Shown in pieces: positions 1-9,506 of a stretch of DNA of 64,000 nt. The position numbers and the translations under genes were made by a program. The stretch covers positions 58,231-122,230 of the forward strand of contig NZ_KE386818.1 of NCBI RefSeq assembly GCF_000428905.1. The letters are read 5' to 3'. The notes below the pieces were generated by a model. It ran no database searches. It had not been told where the DNA came from and saw only the letters and a program-made list of their open reading frames with translations. Within the stretch, counting starts at the first letter, position 1. Each line of letters opens with the position of its first letter. The DNA comes from Brumicola pallidula DSM 14239 = ACAM 615 (lineage in GTDB: Bacteria > Pseudomonadota > Gammaproteobacteria > Enterobacterales > Alteromonadaceae).

Positions 1-1151
1 TCACTACATCTAGGCGCTCTCCTCAAGCCAAGTTTTTCGTTGGTAGCGGCAAAGCACAAGAAATAGCCGATACCGTAAAAGCAATTGGCGCAGACGTTGT
101 CATTTTCAATCACCAACTTTCTCCTTCACAAGAACGTAATCTCGAAGCGCTTATTTGCTGTCGAGTGCTAGACCGTACAAGTCTTATTCTTGATATATTT
201 GCGCAACGAGCGAGAACTCATGAAGGAAAATTGCAAGTTGAACTAGCGCAACTGCGTCATTTATCAACTAGACTTATTCGTGGTTGGACTCACTTAGAGC
301 GCCAAAAAGGTGGCATCGGTTTGCGCGGTCCTGGTGAAACACAACTAGAGACCGATAGACGTTTGCTTAGAGCTCGAGTAAAAGGAATTATTAAACGCCT
401 AGAAAAAGTGAAAAAGCAACGGGAGCAAGGTCGCCGTTCTCGAAAGCGTGCTGAAATTCCAAGCGTATCACTAGTGGGTTACACCAATGCTGGAAAGTCA
501 ACATTGTTCAACACCATTACCAATGCAGGAGTCTACGCAGCTGACCAATTGTTTGCTACACTAGATCCAACATTGCGTAAAATTGAGTTAGCAGAAGTTG
601 GTCATGCTATTTTAGCTGATACCGTGGGTTTTATTCGACACTTACCACATGATTTGGTGGCAGCATTTAAAGCCACGCTTCAGGAAACTCAGGAAGCCGA
701 TTTGTTATTGCACGTTATTGATTATGCGGACGATCAACATCTTGAATACACTCACCAAGTAAACGAGGTGTTGGATGAAATTGGCGCTGGTGAAGTGCCG
801 CAACTAATCGTTTGTAATAAAATAGACCGGCTAGAGGGCGTTGTACCAAAAATTGATCGTGACGATACGGGTCGTCCCATTCGTGTTTGGATTTCAGCGC
901 AGGCAGACTTGGGTATTGATTTATTAAAAAACGCCCTCACTGAATGTTTACACAAGACGATGGTAGAATATCAATTAAAAGTTCCACCAAATGAAGGCAG
1001 TTTGCGTGGAATGCTCTATAATCTTAACTGTATTGCACGACAAAGCTACTCAGAAGACGGATATTGGTTGGTAGATATCAAGATGCTTGAGAGCGATTGG
1101 AATAAAATAGATAAACAATTAGATAATCGTCTCAATAATTACATTTTGTGA
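1..1151 (+). CDS. hflX: GTPase HflX, 5' end missing
   Basis: Ribosome-associated GTPase that splits or rescues stalled ribosomes. The open frame runs to the window edge (first full codon at base 3) and already encodes the HflX N-domain there (FVGSGKAQEI, then SPSQERNLE), so the true start lies upstream; a GTG at 165 in frame is internal. Visible family marks are the RTHEGKLQVELAQL and GGIGLRGPGETQLETDRR stretches, P-loop GYTNAGKST (about bases 477-503), G3 DTVGF and G4 NKID. It is followed by hflK and hflC, the usual gammaproteobacterial order, about 100 bp downstream. Nothing suggests damage. Confidence 0.97.
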   Translation, partial: TTSRRSPQAKFFVGSGKAQEIADTVKAIGADVVIFNHQLSPSQERNLEALICCRVLDRTSLILDIFAQRARTHEGKLQVELAQLRHLSTRLIRGWTHLERQKGGIGLRGPGETQLETDRRLLRARVKGIIKRLEKVKKQREQGRRSRKRAEIPSVSLVGYTNAGKSTLFNTITNAGVYAADQLFATLDPTLRKIELAEVGHAILADTVGFIRHLPHDLVAAFKATLQETQEADLLLHVIDYADDQHLEYTHQVNEVLDEIGAGEVPQLIVCNKIDRLEGVVPKIDRDDTGRPIRVWISAQADLGIDLLKNALTECLHKTMVEYQLKVPPNEGSLRGMLYNLNCIARQSYSEDGYWLVDIKMLESDWNKIDKQLDNRLNNYIL

Positions 1152-1253
1152 AGGTTATTTGTAAATTTAAAAATCTAATCGAATCGGCTTTTAGTATAAG
1201 TATTAGTAAAACAAAAATGTAAGTATAAATGACTTTAATTACGGAGTGTCTGT

Positions 1254-2411
1254 ATGGCTTGGAATGAGCCGGGTGGTGATAAAAACGACCCTTGGAAAAA
1301 TCGCGGCGGTAAAGAACAAGGTCCACCAGATCTTGATGAAGTACTGAAAAATTTATTTGGCAAGTTTACTAAGTCAGGCGGCAGTGGCGGGGGTAGCGGT
1401 AAAAGCTATACCGGCATGGGGCTGGGCTTACTTGTTGCTATCATTGTTATTATTTGGGGCTTAAGTGGTTTTTATACTATTAAGGAAGCTGAACGTGGGG
1501 TGATATTGAGATTCGGTGAGAACACAGGTCAGCTAGCACAGCCTGGTTTAAGCTGGAAAATGACGTTTATTGATGAAATTATTCCTGTAAACGTACAAAA
1601 TATCAGCTCTCTAGGATCTGCTGGTTCAATGTTAACTGAAGACGAAAACATGGTGCGTGTCGAAATGGAAATGCAATATCGTATTGCTGACCCTTACCTC
1701 TGGAGATTCTCGGTTGTTAGCCCGGAAACAAGTCTAAGCCAAGCTTTAGACAGTGCAATTCGTTATGTCGTCGGCCATATGAAAATGGATGACATTCTGA
1801 CTGATGGTCGCGAGACTGCCAGAGAGCGTGTTCGTATTGAACTGGACAGTATTGTAGGTGCCTACAACATGGGTGTTTCGGTTATCGATATGAACTTTAA
1901 GGATGCACGTCCACCGCAAGAAGTAAAAGCGGCGTTTGACGATGCTATTGCAGCACAGGAAGATGAAGTTCGATTTATTCGTGAAGCGGAAGCCTATGCG
2001 AGAGAAATTGAGCCTAGAGCCCGTGGACAAGTCAATCGTATGAACGAAGAAGCTCAAGCTTATAAAGAGCGTTCTATATTGGAAGCTCAAGGTGAGGTAG
2101 CTCGGTTCGAGGAGTTATTACCACAATACTTGGCTGCACCAACGGTGACTAGACAGCGTATATATCTTGAGACAATGGAACAGGTATTTTCGAGTACCAC
2201 TAAAATAATTGTTGATACTGAGGGTAGTGGCAACATGTTGTACTTGCCTTTAGACAAGATCATGGATAGTACAAGGTCGCAGACCCAAGCACAGCGGGCT
2301 CAGGATAGAAACACACTGGAAGGATTGCGTAACTCACCAGCGGCAGAAGAGTTGCTGAATAGAACGCAAGACAACAATACAGGCAGCAATAATAGACAGG
2401 GGAGAAACTAA
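1254..2411 (+). CDS. hflK: FtsH protease modulator HflK
   Basis: Inner-membrane SPFH/band-7 protein that with HflC forms the cage around the FtsH protease and modulates its proteolysis. The 385 residues show a Gly-rich cytoplasmic N-tail (about 1-54), one transmembrane segment (about 55-74), an SPFH domain beginning FYTIKEAERGVILRFGE, a charged Ala/Glu-rich helical region (about 235-290) and a Gln/Asn-rich tail, all typical of HflK. The ATG follows a good GGAG site (TTACGGAGTG). hflC starts 3 bp after the stop, so the two are surely co-transcribed; hflX lies upstream. Confidence 0.97.
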   Translation: MAWNEPGGDKNDPWKNRGGKEQGPPDLDEVLKNLFGKFTKSGGSGGGSGKSYTGMGLGLLVAIIVIIWGLSGFYTIKEAERGVILRFGENTGQLAQPGLSWKMTFIDEIIPVNVQNISSLGSAGSMLTEDENMVRVEMEMQYRIADPYLWRFSVVSPETSLSQALDSAIRYVVGHMKMDDILTDGRETARERVRIELDSIVGAYNMGVSVIDMNFKDARPPQEVKAAFDDAIAAQEDEVRFIREAEAYAREIEPRARGQVNRMNEEAQAYKERSILEAQGEVARFEELLPQYLAAPTVTRQRIYLETMEQVFSSTTKIIVDTEGSGNMLYLPLDKIMDSTRSQTQAQRAQDRNTLEGLRNSPAAEELLNRTQDNNTGSNNRQGRN

Positions 2412-2414
2412 AGC

Positions 2415-3299
2415 ATGAAGAATTTACTAGCTATAGTAATAATCATCCTGTTAGCCATTGGTTACGGATCTATTTTCGTGGTCAAGGAAGGAACGCGTTC
2501 TATCGTTGTTCGTTTCGGTAAAGTAGTTGCAGACGATGAGGGTAACACTCAAGTTTATACCCCCGGTCTGCAATTTAAATTAGCTGTTTTTGATACAGTG
2601 AAAGTACTGGATGCTCGTATTCAAACGTTGGATGAGGGACCAGACCGTTTCGTGACCATAGAAAAAGAAGATTTGATTGTCGATTCCTATGTGAAGTGGA
2701 AAATCGAAGACTTTGAGCGCTATTACTTGTCAACGGGCGGCGATAGATTTCAAGCAGAGAGTCTGCTGAAGCAGAAAGTAAACAACGGACTTCGTTCTGA
2801 ATTCGGTTCTCGCACAATCAATCAGATAGTATCTGGTGAGCGTAGTGAATTGATGGATGAAGCAATGAAGCAAGCTTCAGGTACTACTAATGAATTGGGT
2901 ATTCAGATTGTTGATGTGCGAGTAAAGCAAATCAATTTACCCACTGAAATTAGCGAATCAATATTCAACCGCATGCGTTCAGAACGTGCTGCTGCAGCAA
3001 GAGAGTATCGTTCAGAAGGTAAAGAACAAGGTGAGATTATTCGCGCAAATATCGATGCTAAAGTAACCATTATGTTGGCAGACGCGGAACGTAATGCGCG
3101 CCAGCTGCGTGGTGAAGGTGCTGCTCAATCAGCTAAAATTTATGCTGAAACATTTTCTAAAGACCCTGAGTTCTACTCATTTTTAAGAAGTATGGATGCG
3201 TATAGAAATGCATTTGACAGCAAGCAAGATGTTATTGTTTTAGAGCCGGACAGTGAGTTCTTTAATTATTTGAATTCACAATCGGGCAAAAGGAAGTAA
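2415..3299 (+). CDS. hflC: FtsH protease modulator HflC
   Basis: Partner of HflK in the membrane complex that controls FtsH. The 294 residues have an N-terminal membrane anchor (about 4-22), an SPFH domain (VVKEGTRSIVVRFGK onward) and a helical segment rich in Arg, Glu and Ala (RSERAAAAREYRSEGKEQGE is the conserved HflC mark). The ATG is 3 bp after hflK with GGAGA upstream inside the hflK end. A strong terminator follows, so this closes the hfl operon. Confidence 0.97.
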   Translation: MKNLLAIVIIILLAIGYGSIFVVKEGTRSIVVRFGKVVADDEGNTQVYTPGLQFKLAVFDTVKVLDARIQTLDEGPDRFVTIEKEDLIVDSYVKWKIEDFERYYLSTGGDRFQAESLLKQKVNNGLRSEFGSRTINQIVSGERSELMDEAMKQASGTTNELGIQIVDVRVKQINLPTEISESIFNRMRSERAAAAREYRSEGKEQGEIIRANIDAKVTIMLADAERNARQLRGEGAAQSAKIYAETFSKDPEFYSFLRSMDAYRNAFDSKQDVIVLEPDSEFFNYLNSQSGKRK

Positions 3300-3320
3300 C
3301 ATTCTTTGAGGTCTAGGCAA

Positions 3321-3357
3321 GGGGTAGTGCGGATAAATTAGCACTGCCCCTTTTTTT
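3321..3357 (+). terminator. Rho-independent terminator after hflC
   Basis: GGGGTAGTGC and GCACTGCCCC form a 10-bp stem (one G-U pair) around a 10-base loop, followed by seven T. It lies 21 bp after the hflC stop. Confidence 0.93.
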
Positions 3358-3595
3358 GTGCCTAATAATGATTCGGTTCACTTACGTAATGAAATCATTG
3401 ACTGATACTGGCGCGCTTTTTGGGTTACCCTAAGTTTTAATTAAAATTAACTAAGATTAAATGTAATTCAGATTTTGTTGCTTTATTGAACTGTATTGCA
3501 AAACAACAATGGTACATTAAAAATTTTTTATGAAATGCCGCCGTATTTTATGTACTATTTAACGCGCTAATAAAAACAACAAAAGAGAGTGACAG

Positions 3596-5206
3596 TTGAG
3601 TCGTCGTAATTCACCTTCAATCCCACCATCTAAACAACCGCAAGATTTATCTAAATCTGGTTGGTTTTCACGATTTCTTTCAACCGTAGAATGGTTGGGT
3701 AATCTCCTTCCTCATCCAATAACACTATTTGCTTTATTGGCAGTGCTTATTGTCTTTTTGAGCGGTGTATTAGGTTACTTTGACGTTAGCGTTGTTGACC
3801 CGCGTCCAATCGGCAGTAAAGGTCGAGATGTGGACGGTATGATTGAAGTTATTTCACTTATGGATGGCGATGGCTTACGCAGAATAGTAACTGGTTTAGT
3901 AACTAACTTTACAGGCTTCGCGCCGCTGGGCACTGTATTGGTTGCTTTGCTTGGAGTGTCACTTGCTGAACATTCTGGATTACTAAGTACAATAATGCGT
4001 TCAATGGTAATGAATGCTTCACCGCGTATGGTAACTGTGGTTGTCGTTTTTGCTGGTGTGGTTTCTAATACTGCTTCAGAATTAGGGTACGTGGTAATGA
4101 TCCCCCTTGCCGCAATGATTTTTCATTCATTAGGTCGACACCCGCTAGCTGGTTTAGCGGCGGCGTTTGCTGGTGTTTCAGCCGGATACAGTGCAAATAT
4201 TCTAATTGGAACTGTAGACCCCTTGCTTGCTGGATTTACTCAAAGCTCAGCTCGTATTATTGACCCTGAATACACAGTTAGTGCTGAGGTGAATTGGTAC
4301 TTCATGATTGTTAGTACCTTTGCTGTTGCAGCGATGGGCGCCTTTGTTACTGAAAAAATAGTAGAACCGAGGCTTGGGAAGTACAACCCCGATGATGCAT
4401 CAATAGATTTAGGCAAACAGCAACTCGATAGTCCGACCGCAATTGAAATAAAAGGCATGAAATGGGCTGGTTTGAGCTTCCTGATTTTATTAGGAGTTTT
4501 AGCGTTAACGGTCGTGCCGGCGGATGGTATTTTGCGAAACCAAGAAACAGGGCTAGTCAAAGGCTCACCATTCTTGCAAGGTATTGTTGTTTATATCTTC
4601 GTCACTTTTGCAATCCCAGGGTTTGTGTATGGAAAAATTGTTGGTACGATGAAAAACGATCGTGATGTCATTGATGCAATGTCAAAAAGTATGAGTTCCA
4701 TGGGCTTGTATATCGTGCTTGTTTTTTTCGCAGCTCAATTTGTTGCGTTCTTTAAATGGACGAACTTGGGAACTGTGCTCGCAGTAAAAGGGGCTGCAAT
4801 GCTTCAAGCCACCGGTTTAGATGGACCTGAAGTGTTTGTTTTATTCATTCTCATGTGTGGATTAGTTAATTTGTCACTTGGCAGTGCGTCAGCTCAGTGG
4901 GCGATTACGGCACCCATATTTGTACCTATGTTGATGTTGATTGGGTATTCTCCGGAAGTGATTCAAGCAGCTTACCGAATTGGCGACTCAGTAACGAACG
5001 TTATTACACCCATGATGAGTTATTTTGGCCTCATCTTAGCAATCGGTGTTCGTTATAAGAAAGACCTTGGAATAGGAACTCTGATAGCAACAATGTTGCC
5101 ATACACGCTAGTATTCATGGTAGGTTGGACCTTGTTATTCTATTTGTGGGTTTTTGCCTTTGGTTTGCCAGTAGGGCCCGGCGCTCCAACCTACTACACG
5201 CCGTAG
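3596..5206 (+). CDS. AbgT-family transporter
   Basis: A 536-residue polytopic inner-membrane protein of the AbgT family (p-aminobenzoyl-glutamate uptake or, for the MtrF/YdaH type, sulfonamide and p-aminobenzoate efflux). Family marks visible include the N-terminal WLGNLLPHPITLFALLA helix, the NTASELGYVVMIPLAAMIF helix, GYSANILIGTVDPLLAG, and near the C-end SASAQWAITAPIFVPM and YRIGDSVTNVITPMMSYFG. The only suitable start is a TTG at 3596 preceded by AAGAGAGTGA; no in-frame ATG exists near the N-end. Substrate cannot be told from sequence. It has its own upstream region of about 240 bp and may be read into hemH. Confidence 0.9.
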   Translation: MSRRNSPSIPPSKQPQDLSKSGWFSRFLSTVEWLGNLLPHPITLFALLAVLIVFLSGVLGYFDVSVVDPRPIGSKGRDVDGMIEVISLMDGDGLRRIVTGLVTNFTGFAPLGTVLVALLGVSLAEHSGLLSTIMRSMVMNASPRMVTVVVVFAGVVSNTASELGYVVMIPLAAMIFHSLGRHPLAGLAAAFAGVSAGYSANILIGTVDPLLAGFTQSSARIIDPEYTVSAEVNWYFMIVSTFAVAAMGAFVTEKIVEPRLGKYNPDDASIDLGKQQLDSPTAIEIKGMKWAGLSFLILLGVLALTVVPADGILRNQETGLVKGSPFLQGIVVYIFVTFAIPGFVYGKIVGTMKNDRDVIDAMSKSMSSMGLYIVLVFFAAQFVAFFKWTNLGTVLAVKGAAMLQATGLDGPEVFVLFILMCGLVNLSLGSASAQWAITAPIFVPMLMLIGYSPEVIQAAYRIGDSVTNVITPMMSYFGLILAIGVRYKKDLGIGTLIATMLPYTLVFMVGWTLLFYLWVFAFGLPVGPGAPTYYTP

Positions 5207-5219
5207 ATTAAACAATGAC

Positions 5220-5283
5220 AATGCAGGTGATCTCGGGCCTGCATTAGGTCCAAAAGGGACTTAGCACCGTACAGACAGTACGG
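5220..5283 (+). other. Two hairpins between the transporter gene and hemH
   Basis: AATGCAGG (5220-5227) pairs perfectly with CCTGCATT (5238-5245), and CCGTAC (5267-5272) with GTACGG (5278-5283). Neither is followed by a T-run, so they are not standard terminators. They may shape the hemH leader, or mean nothing. Confidence 0.35.
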
Positions 5284-5318
5284 CAAATTAGAACCAGCAA
5301 CTAAATACTAAAGAAGCT

Positions 5319-6410
5319 ATGAAATATAAATCACAATCATCCTTTACGCATGACCAAGCAGATAAAGTTGGCGTATTAATTTCTAATCTCGGTACACCTA
5401 GAGCGCCTACTAAACAAGCGCTTAAGCCCTATTTAAAACAATTCTTATCTGATCCTAGGGTCGTTGAAGTGCCAAAAATTATTTGGTGGTGTGTACTTAA
5501 CCTTATTATTTTAAATATTCGTCCAAAACGGTCTGCTGAAGCTTATAAAACAGTGTGGACGGATGAAGGTTCGCCATTGCTCGTACATACAAAAAATCAA
5601 GCTTCAGGACTCGCGCAAAAGCTCAAAGCAGAATACGGCGATAATGTAGTGATTGGTTATGCGATGCGGTATGGACAGCCGTCGGTGAGTCGCGCGATTG
5701 ATGAACTGCTTGATCAAGGTGCTAGGAAAATTGTAGTACTTCCCCTGTATCCTCAGTACTGCGCGTCTACCTCAGGTTCAACGTTTGATGCTGTGGCAGA
5801 AGATTTTGTTAAAAGACGCTGGTTGCCAGATTTTCGTTTTGTAAGTCACTATCATGATAATCCTGAATACATAAAATGTGTTGCTGATAAAATTAAAATG
5901 CATTGGAAAACGCATCCGAAAGCGGACAAGTTACTCTTTTCTTTTCATGGTATTCCCAAACGCTACTTGCTAAATGGCGACCCATATCACTGCGAATGCC
6001 ACAAAACTTCTCGTCTTATTGCTCAAGAGCTTGGTCTTCAAGAATCTGAATATATGACGACGTTCCAATCCCGATTTGGACGTGAAGAATGGCTACAACC
6101 TTATACTGACCAAACTTTAAAATCATTTCCTGAAAAAGGTGTAAAGTCGGTTCAAGTCGTGTGCCCCGGTTTTTCATCAGATTGCTTGGAAACAATTGAA
6201 GAAATTGGTGTGGAAAACCGAGAATACTTCGAAGAGTCCGGTGGTGAGCGTTACGAATACATCGAGGCATTGAACAGTGACGATGCGCATTTAACGATGT
6301 TGTTCAATGTGATAAAAGATAATTTGAAAGGTTGGGATCTCGACTCCAGTAAAACCAACAATTATGAGCAACGAAACACACTTGCCAAAAACCTAGGTTC
6401 CGATACGTAA
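5319..6410 (+). CDS. hemH: Ferrochelatase
   Basis: Inserts Fe2+ into protoporphyrin IX, the last step of heme synthesis. The 363 residues begin the core at KVGVLISNLGTPRAPT and carry GSPLLVHTKNQA, the catalytic-His motif SFHGIP (His about 210), and VVCPGFSSDCLETIEEIG (about 280-297) with the conserved acidic residues of the metal path. DPYHCECHKTS supplies two Cys seen in several proteobacterial enzymes; whether they bind a cluster here is not shown. ATG at 5319 follows AAAGAAG. The protein is longer than E. coli HemH (320) through N- and C-terminal extensions. Confidence 0.95.
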   Translation: MKYKSQSSFTHDQADKVGVLISNLGTPRAPTKQALKPYLKQFLSDPRVVEVPKIIWWCVLNLIILNIRPKRSAEAYKTVWTDEGSPLLVHTKNQASGLAQKLKAEYGDNVVIGYAMRYGQPSVSRAIDELLDQGARKIVVLPLYPQYCASTSGSTFDAVAEDFVKRRWLPDFRFVSHYHDNPEYIKCVADKIKMHWKTHPKADKLLFSFHGIPKRYLLNGDPYHCECHKTSRLIAQELGLQESEYMTTFQSRFGREEWLQPYTDQTLKSFPEKGVKSVQVVCPGFSSDCLETIEEIGVENREYFEESGGERYEYIEALNSDDAHLTMLFNVIKDNLKGWDLDSSKTNNYEQRNTLAKNLGSDT

Positions 6411-6468
6411 TGTTGCGAGAAGATGTTAAAAAGCAAACCAGACGGGCAATACTGTGAAAGATGGCGTT

Positions 6469-6930
6469 ATGAAAGAGCATTCCCCTCAAACACTCGCCAA
6501 TAGTCTTGAAGACAATCATTTTCGCGCGCCAGATGCGCTATTAAAGGCGCAGCAATTGGCTAACCTGTTAGATACAGCGGTAAAAGTTCCATTTATCGGC
6601 ATCTCTGTTGGTTTGGATTTTTTAGTTGGTCTAATCCCAGTTATAGGCGACACAACAATGCTTATAGCGTCCTTAAGAATTGTTCAATTAGGTCGCAGCT
6701 TAGGTTTGCCAGCACCGCTGCAAAAGACCATGTTACGTAACACTATTATCGATTTTGGCTTGGGTTTTGTGCCGCTCGTTGGTGATTTAGTTGATTTGTT
6801 CTACAAAGCCAATCTGAAAAACGTGCGCATAATGGAGCGATGGTGGATAGAGCAAAATAAGCAACAACTTGACGCCCGAGCTCAACAAAAATTACTTGAG
6901 TGGGAACAACAACAAGATTCGGTTAAATGA
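6469..6930 (+). CDS. DUF4112 small membrane protein
   Basis: A protein of about 153 residues matching the DUF4112 pattern: LLDTAVKVPFIGISVGLDFL, then GLIPVIGDTTMLIASLRIV and DFGLGFVPLVGDLVDLFYKAN, with repeated PxxGD hairpins between hydrophobic helices, and a Gln-rich hydrophilic C-tail. Function of the family is unknown; it is probably in the inner membrane. An in-frame GTG at 6454 would add five residues; neither start has a convincing Shine-Dalgarno site. It lies 58 bp after hemH in the same direction and is probably co-transcribed. Confidence 0.85.
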   Translation: MKEHSPQTLANSLEDNHFRAPDALLKAQQLANLLDTAVKVPFIGISVGLDFLVGLIPVIGDTTMLIASLRIVQLGRSLGLPAPLQKTMLRNTIIDFGLGFVPLVGDLVDLFYKANLKNVRIMERWWIEQNKQQLDARAQQKLLEWEQQQDSVK

Positions 6931-6940
6931 ACTACATAAA

Positions 6941-6970
6941 TATGGCGCTGGAATTTAGCCGCGCCATTAT
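6941..6970. terminator. Possible bidirectional terminator between convergent genes
   Basis: ATGGCGC (6942-6948) pairs with GCGCCAT (6961-6967), extended inward by two G-C pairs after a bulge. It sits in the 58-bp gap between two convergent genes. The T-run is poor on both strands. Confidence 0.5.
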
Positions 6971-6988
6971 TTAGTGTTTATTAATAAA

Positions 6989-8935
6989 CTAAAATTGATA
7001 TTTCAACTTCAGGCCAAAATTACGGCCTTGTAATTGTGCTGCATCTTCATCAGCAGATGCCCTTGTGTCCTGGTTTAATAAATTTTTACCATATATACTT
7101 AGGTTTACGTTATCTGTAATTTGCATGGCAATGGTCAATGACCATTTTGTATAGCTTTCGAGTTCGCCTTCACCATCCCCCACTTCATCTTGGGTTAAGC
7201 CATGTTGAATAAGATTATAGATTGTCCAACTCCCTTGCTGCCACCGCGTTTTGATATCGATACGTGAGCCTAGAATATCTAATAAAATGTGAGCCTGATC
7301 ATCCTTTCCACTTTGCTGTTGATACGCAACTTCTTGCGTAAGGTGAGCATTTACTTGCCATTTGATAGCGGCTTCAAAACCCTTGATGGTGGCTTTGTCA
7401 ATGTTTCTAAATGTTCGATCGCGGTTAGCTAATCGAAAGCGTTCAATATAGTCATCAAGAGCGTAGTAATAGGTTTGTAAGTTAAACTGCAGATTGTCAG
7501 TAAAAGCATAATCAAGCGTAAATTGTCCGCCTTGGCTTCTTTCTGATTTTAAATCAGGGTTTCCAACGGTGTTACCGCGGGGTGTTAGGCCATTAAAATA
7601 TAGTTCAGATAGGGTCGGGAAACGAAAGCCTGTACCAAATTCAGCATGCAATACGAGGTTGTCAGTAAGTAACCATTCAGAATTAAAGCTGTAGTTGACG
7701 CGTTTTGCAGTATGTGAGGTATTAGTAGTATCTTCCTTTTGTTTTATCTGATCAAAGCGTATTCCGCCAGATAAACTATAATCAGCAAACTGCCAATGCT
7801 GATCAACAAAAAATCCAATGTTATTTTGTTGGCCTTCTAAAATTTTCACATCGGCTAGGATATTACCAGCTAAGTCATATTCCTTGTCATTGATATCAAC
7901 GCCACGTCGACTGACCGCATCAAACCCCGCGCGACCAGTTCCTCGCATAACGGAAAATGATAATAGGCCCGTTGCGCCGATAGTATTGGATTGATACTCG
8001 GTAAAGTTTTCTCTGGAATTAACTCGCAGCGAATCTGTATCCCAGTTTTGATTATGATGATAAACACTCAAAAGCCATTCATTTCGTCGACTAATTTGGA
8101 CTTTTGCTAAATTGTGAAACTCGTCTGGATAGGAAGTCACTTGCTGATTTGGAAACAGCCTTGAACTTTTACCAATATCTGTTCCTTGGCTGGTCAGTAA
8201 CATAGACTCTATATCAATATTATTAATACTGGTTTTGTATTTCAATAAACCGGTTGTTTGAGTAAATCCATCGTCTAATTTGTTGCCATTGGCGTCTTCA
8301 CGTTGGCTGGATGCGCGATGTACCATTCCACCTTGGAATTGATGTTCGTTAGTATCGATACCATAAGTTGCCGATATTTCTGAGTTGCCGCCATCGCTCT
8401 CTGTAACCAGCCCAAGCGAATTAGAACCAAATTCGCTAGTAAACAAACTCACTACTCCACCCAGTGCATCCGAGCCATATAAAGTGGAACTAGGACCTTT
8501 TGTGACGCTTAAGCCTGACATTAGCGCTTGTGGCACAAATGATACTGAGTTCCCTGCACGGCGGTCGGTAAAAATTGGAATGCCATCTACTTCAGTGCGC
8601 AATCGCCATCGACTAAAGCCACGTACGCTATAACTTTGGAATAACCCGCCCTGACCTGAAGTATCAATTCCCGGTAAGGTTGCTAACCAATCGGCGAGTC
8701 TCACTTCGGTATCGTTTTGTTGGGCAAAGCTTATACCGACGACACTTTGGTTGACCAAGCCTTCATTACCCAGCAGGTTACGTTGGCTCATGATGGAGAT
8801 GGTTTCGATTTTAGAAGGGTTACCAGAGGCTTCTGCTGCAACTGCATCGCTTGCGACAAAAGGAAGGTTAGCGATTGCATATAAACTTAAATAGAAATTG
8901 ATTTTATTGACGCGAAAAAACCTATTCGGCTGCAT
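6989..8935 (-). CDS. TonB-dependent outer-membrane receptor
   Basis: A 648-residue outer-membrane gated porin. It shows a long signal peptide (about 1-35, ending VAAEA), a TonB-box-like IETISIM (43-49), a plug domain (about 60-165, with TKGPSSTLYGSDALGGVV), and a beta-barrel ending in aromatic KLKYQF. The FGTGFRFPTLSELYFNG and GNPDLKSERS block is shared by heme/hemoglobin, siderophore and vitamin B12 receptors; the substrate is therefore uncertain, though heme is plausible with hemH nearby (inference). The ATG has no good Shine-Dalgarno site. A Fur-like sequence lies upstream. Confidence 0.93.
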   Translation of the reverse strand: MQPNRFFRVNKINFYLSLYAIANLPFVASDAVAAEASGNPSKIETISIMSQRNLLGNEGLVNQSVVGISFAQQNDTEVRLADWLATLPGIDTSGQGGLFQSYSVRGFSRWRLRTEVDGIPIFTDRRAGNSVSFVPQALMSGLSVTKGPSSTLYGSDALGGVVSLFTSEFGSNSLGLVTESDGGNSEISATYGIDTNEHQFQGGMVHRASSQREDANGNKLDDGFTQTTGLLKYKTSINNIDIESMLLTSQGTDIGKSSRLFPNQQVTSYPDEFHNLAKVQISRRNEWLLSVYHHNQNWDTDSLRVNSRENFTEYQSNTIGATGLLSFSVMRGTGRAGFDAVSRRGVDINDKEYDLAGNILADVKILEGQQNNIGFFVDQHWQFADYSLSGGIRFDQIKQKEDTTNTSHTAKRVNYSFNSEWLLTDNLVLHAEFGTGFRFPTLSELYFNGLTPRGNTVGNPDLKSERSQGGQFTLDYAFTDNLQFNLQTYYYALDDYIERFRLANRDRTFRNIDKATIKGFEAAIKWQVNAHLTQEVAYQQQSGKDDQAHILLDILGSRIDIKTRWQQGSWTIYNLIQHGLTQDEVGDGEGELESYTKWSLTIAMQITDNVNLSIYGKNLLNQDTRASADEDAAQLQGRNFGLKLKYQF

Positions 8936-8981
8936 AGGGCAAATACTCTTATTACTTATAAAAAGGAGAAAGTGTTAAATT

Positions 8982-9000
8982 GAATATTATTCTTATTATT
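8982..9000 (-). promoter_or_regulatory. Weak Fur-box-like sequence
   Basis: On the minus strand the 19 bases read AATAATAAGAATAATATTC, about 13 of 19 matching the classical Fur consensus. It lies 47 bp upstream of the receptor start, a sensible place for iron repression. The region is very AT-rich, so chance is a real alternative. Confidence 0.35.
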
Positions 9001-9179
9001 TATTTAACTATTAAGTTGTTTATTCGCTTTACTATTTAGCTTGTTGACCTGTTTTATCGAGTAAAGTGAATTCATAAACCATACTAGATCAGTAGCTATT
9101 TTGTTTTTTTACTTAAATATCGATAGGATATAAACGTAATCTGAACATTCATTTAACTATAGCATAAGGGAATTTTGGC

Positions 9180-9506
9180 ATGAAGCGTTTGCGTTTAACT
9201 TTTACTTTAATAATCGCCTCATTTATTTTATTTGCATGCAAGGATAAACCGATGAGTGAAGAGAATAAACAACCAGAACTCGCCGCATCTGCAATGGACT
9301 GTGCAACTACAGAAGATAAAATCAAATGCGAACAATTAAATCGCAGCTCTAAAAGCTTAACAGAATTAAGCGGCTCTAATGTCAACAAACTAACAGTCAC
9401 CTGCGATGATAAATTCCGTAACGAGTTTGGTGAATGTGAAATTCCGAATCATCCTCACCCTGAAGAACTGATTAAAAAACCCATCGAAAAACCGATTAAA
9501 AAATAA
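9180..9506 (+). CDS. Small Cys-containing lipoprotein of unknown function
   Basis: A 108-residue protein with a clear lipoprotein signal: MKRLRLT, hydrophobic stretch, lipobox LFAC with Cys20. Lys21 and Asp22 follow the Cys; Asp at +3 does not by itself settle inner- or outer-membrane sorting. The mature part has four further Cys (in DCAT, IKCEQ, VTCDD and GECEI), possibly two disulfides, and a low-complexity tail of Lys-Pro repeats (IKKPIEKPIKK). ATG at 9180 has ATAAGGGA upstream. I recognise no family. It is divergent from the TonB receptor, with about 240 bp between. Confidence 0.8.
   Translation: MKRLRLTFTLIIASFILFACKDKPMSEENKQPELAASAMDCATTEDKIKCEQLNRSSKSLTELSGSNVNKLTVTCDDKFRNEFGECEIPNHPHPEELIKKPIEKPIKK

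Noticed and set aside
165..1151. GTG at 165 as the start of hflX
   Set aside because: The frame upstream to the window edge encodes conserved HflX residues, so the gene begins before the window.
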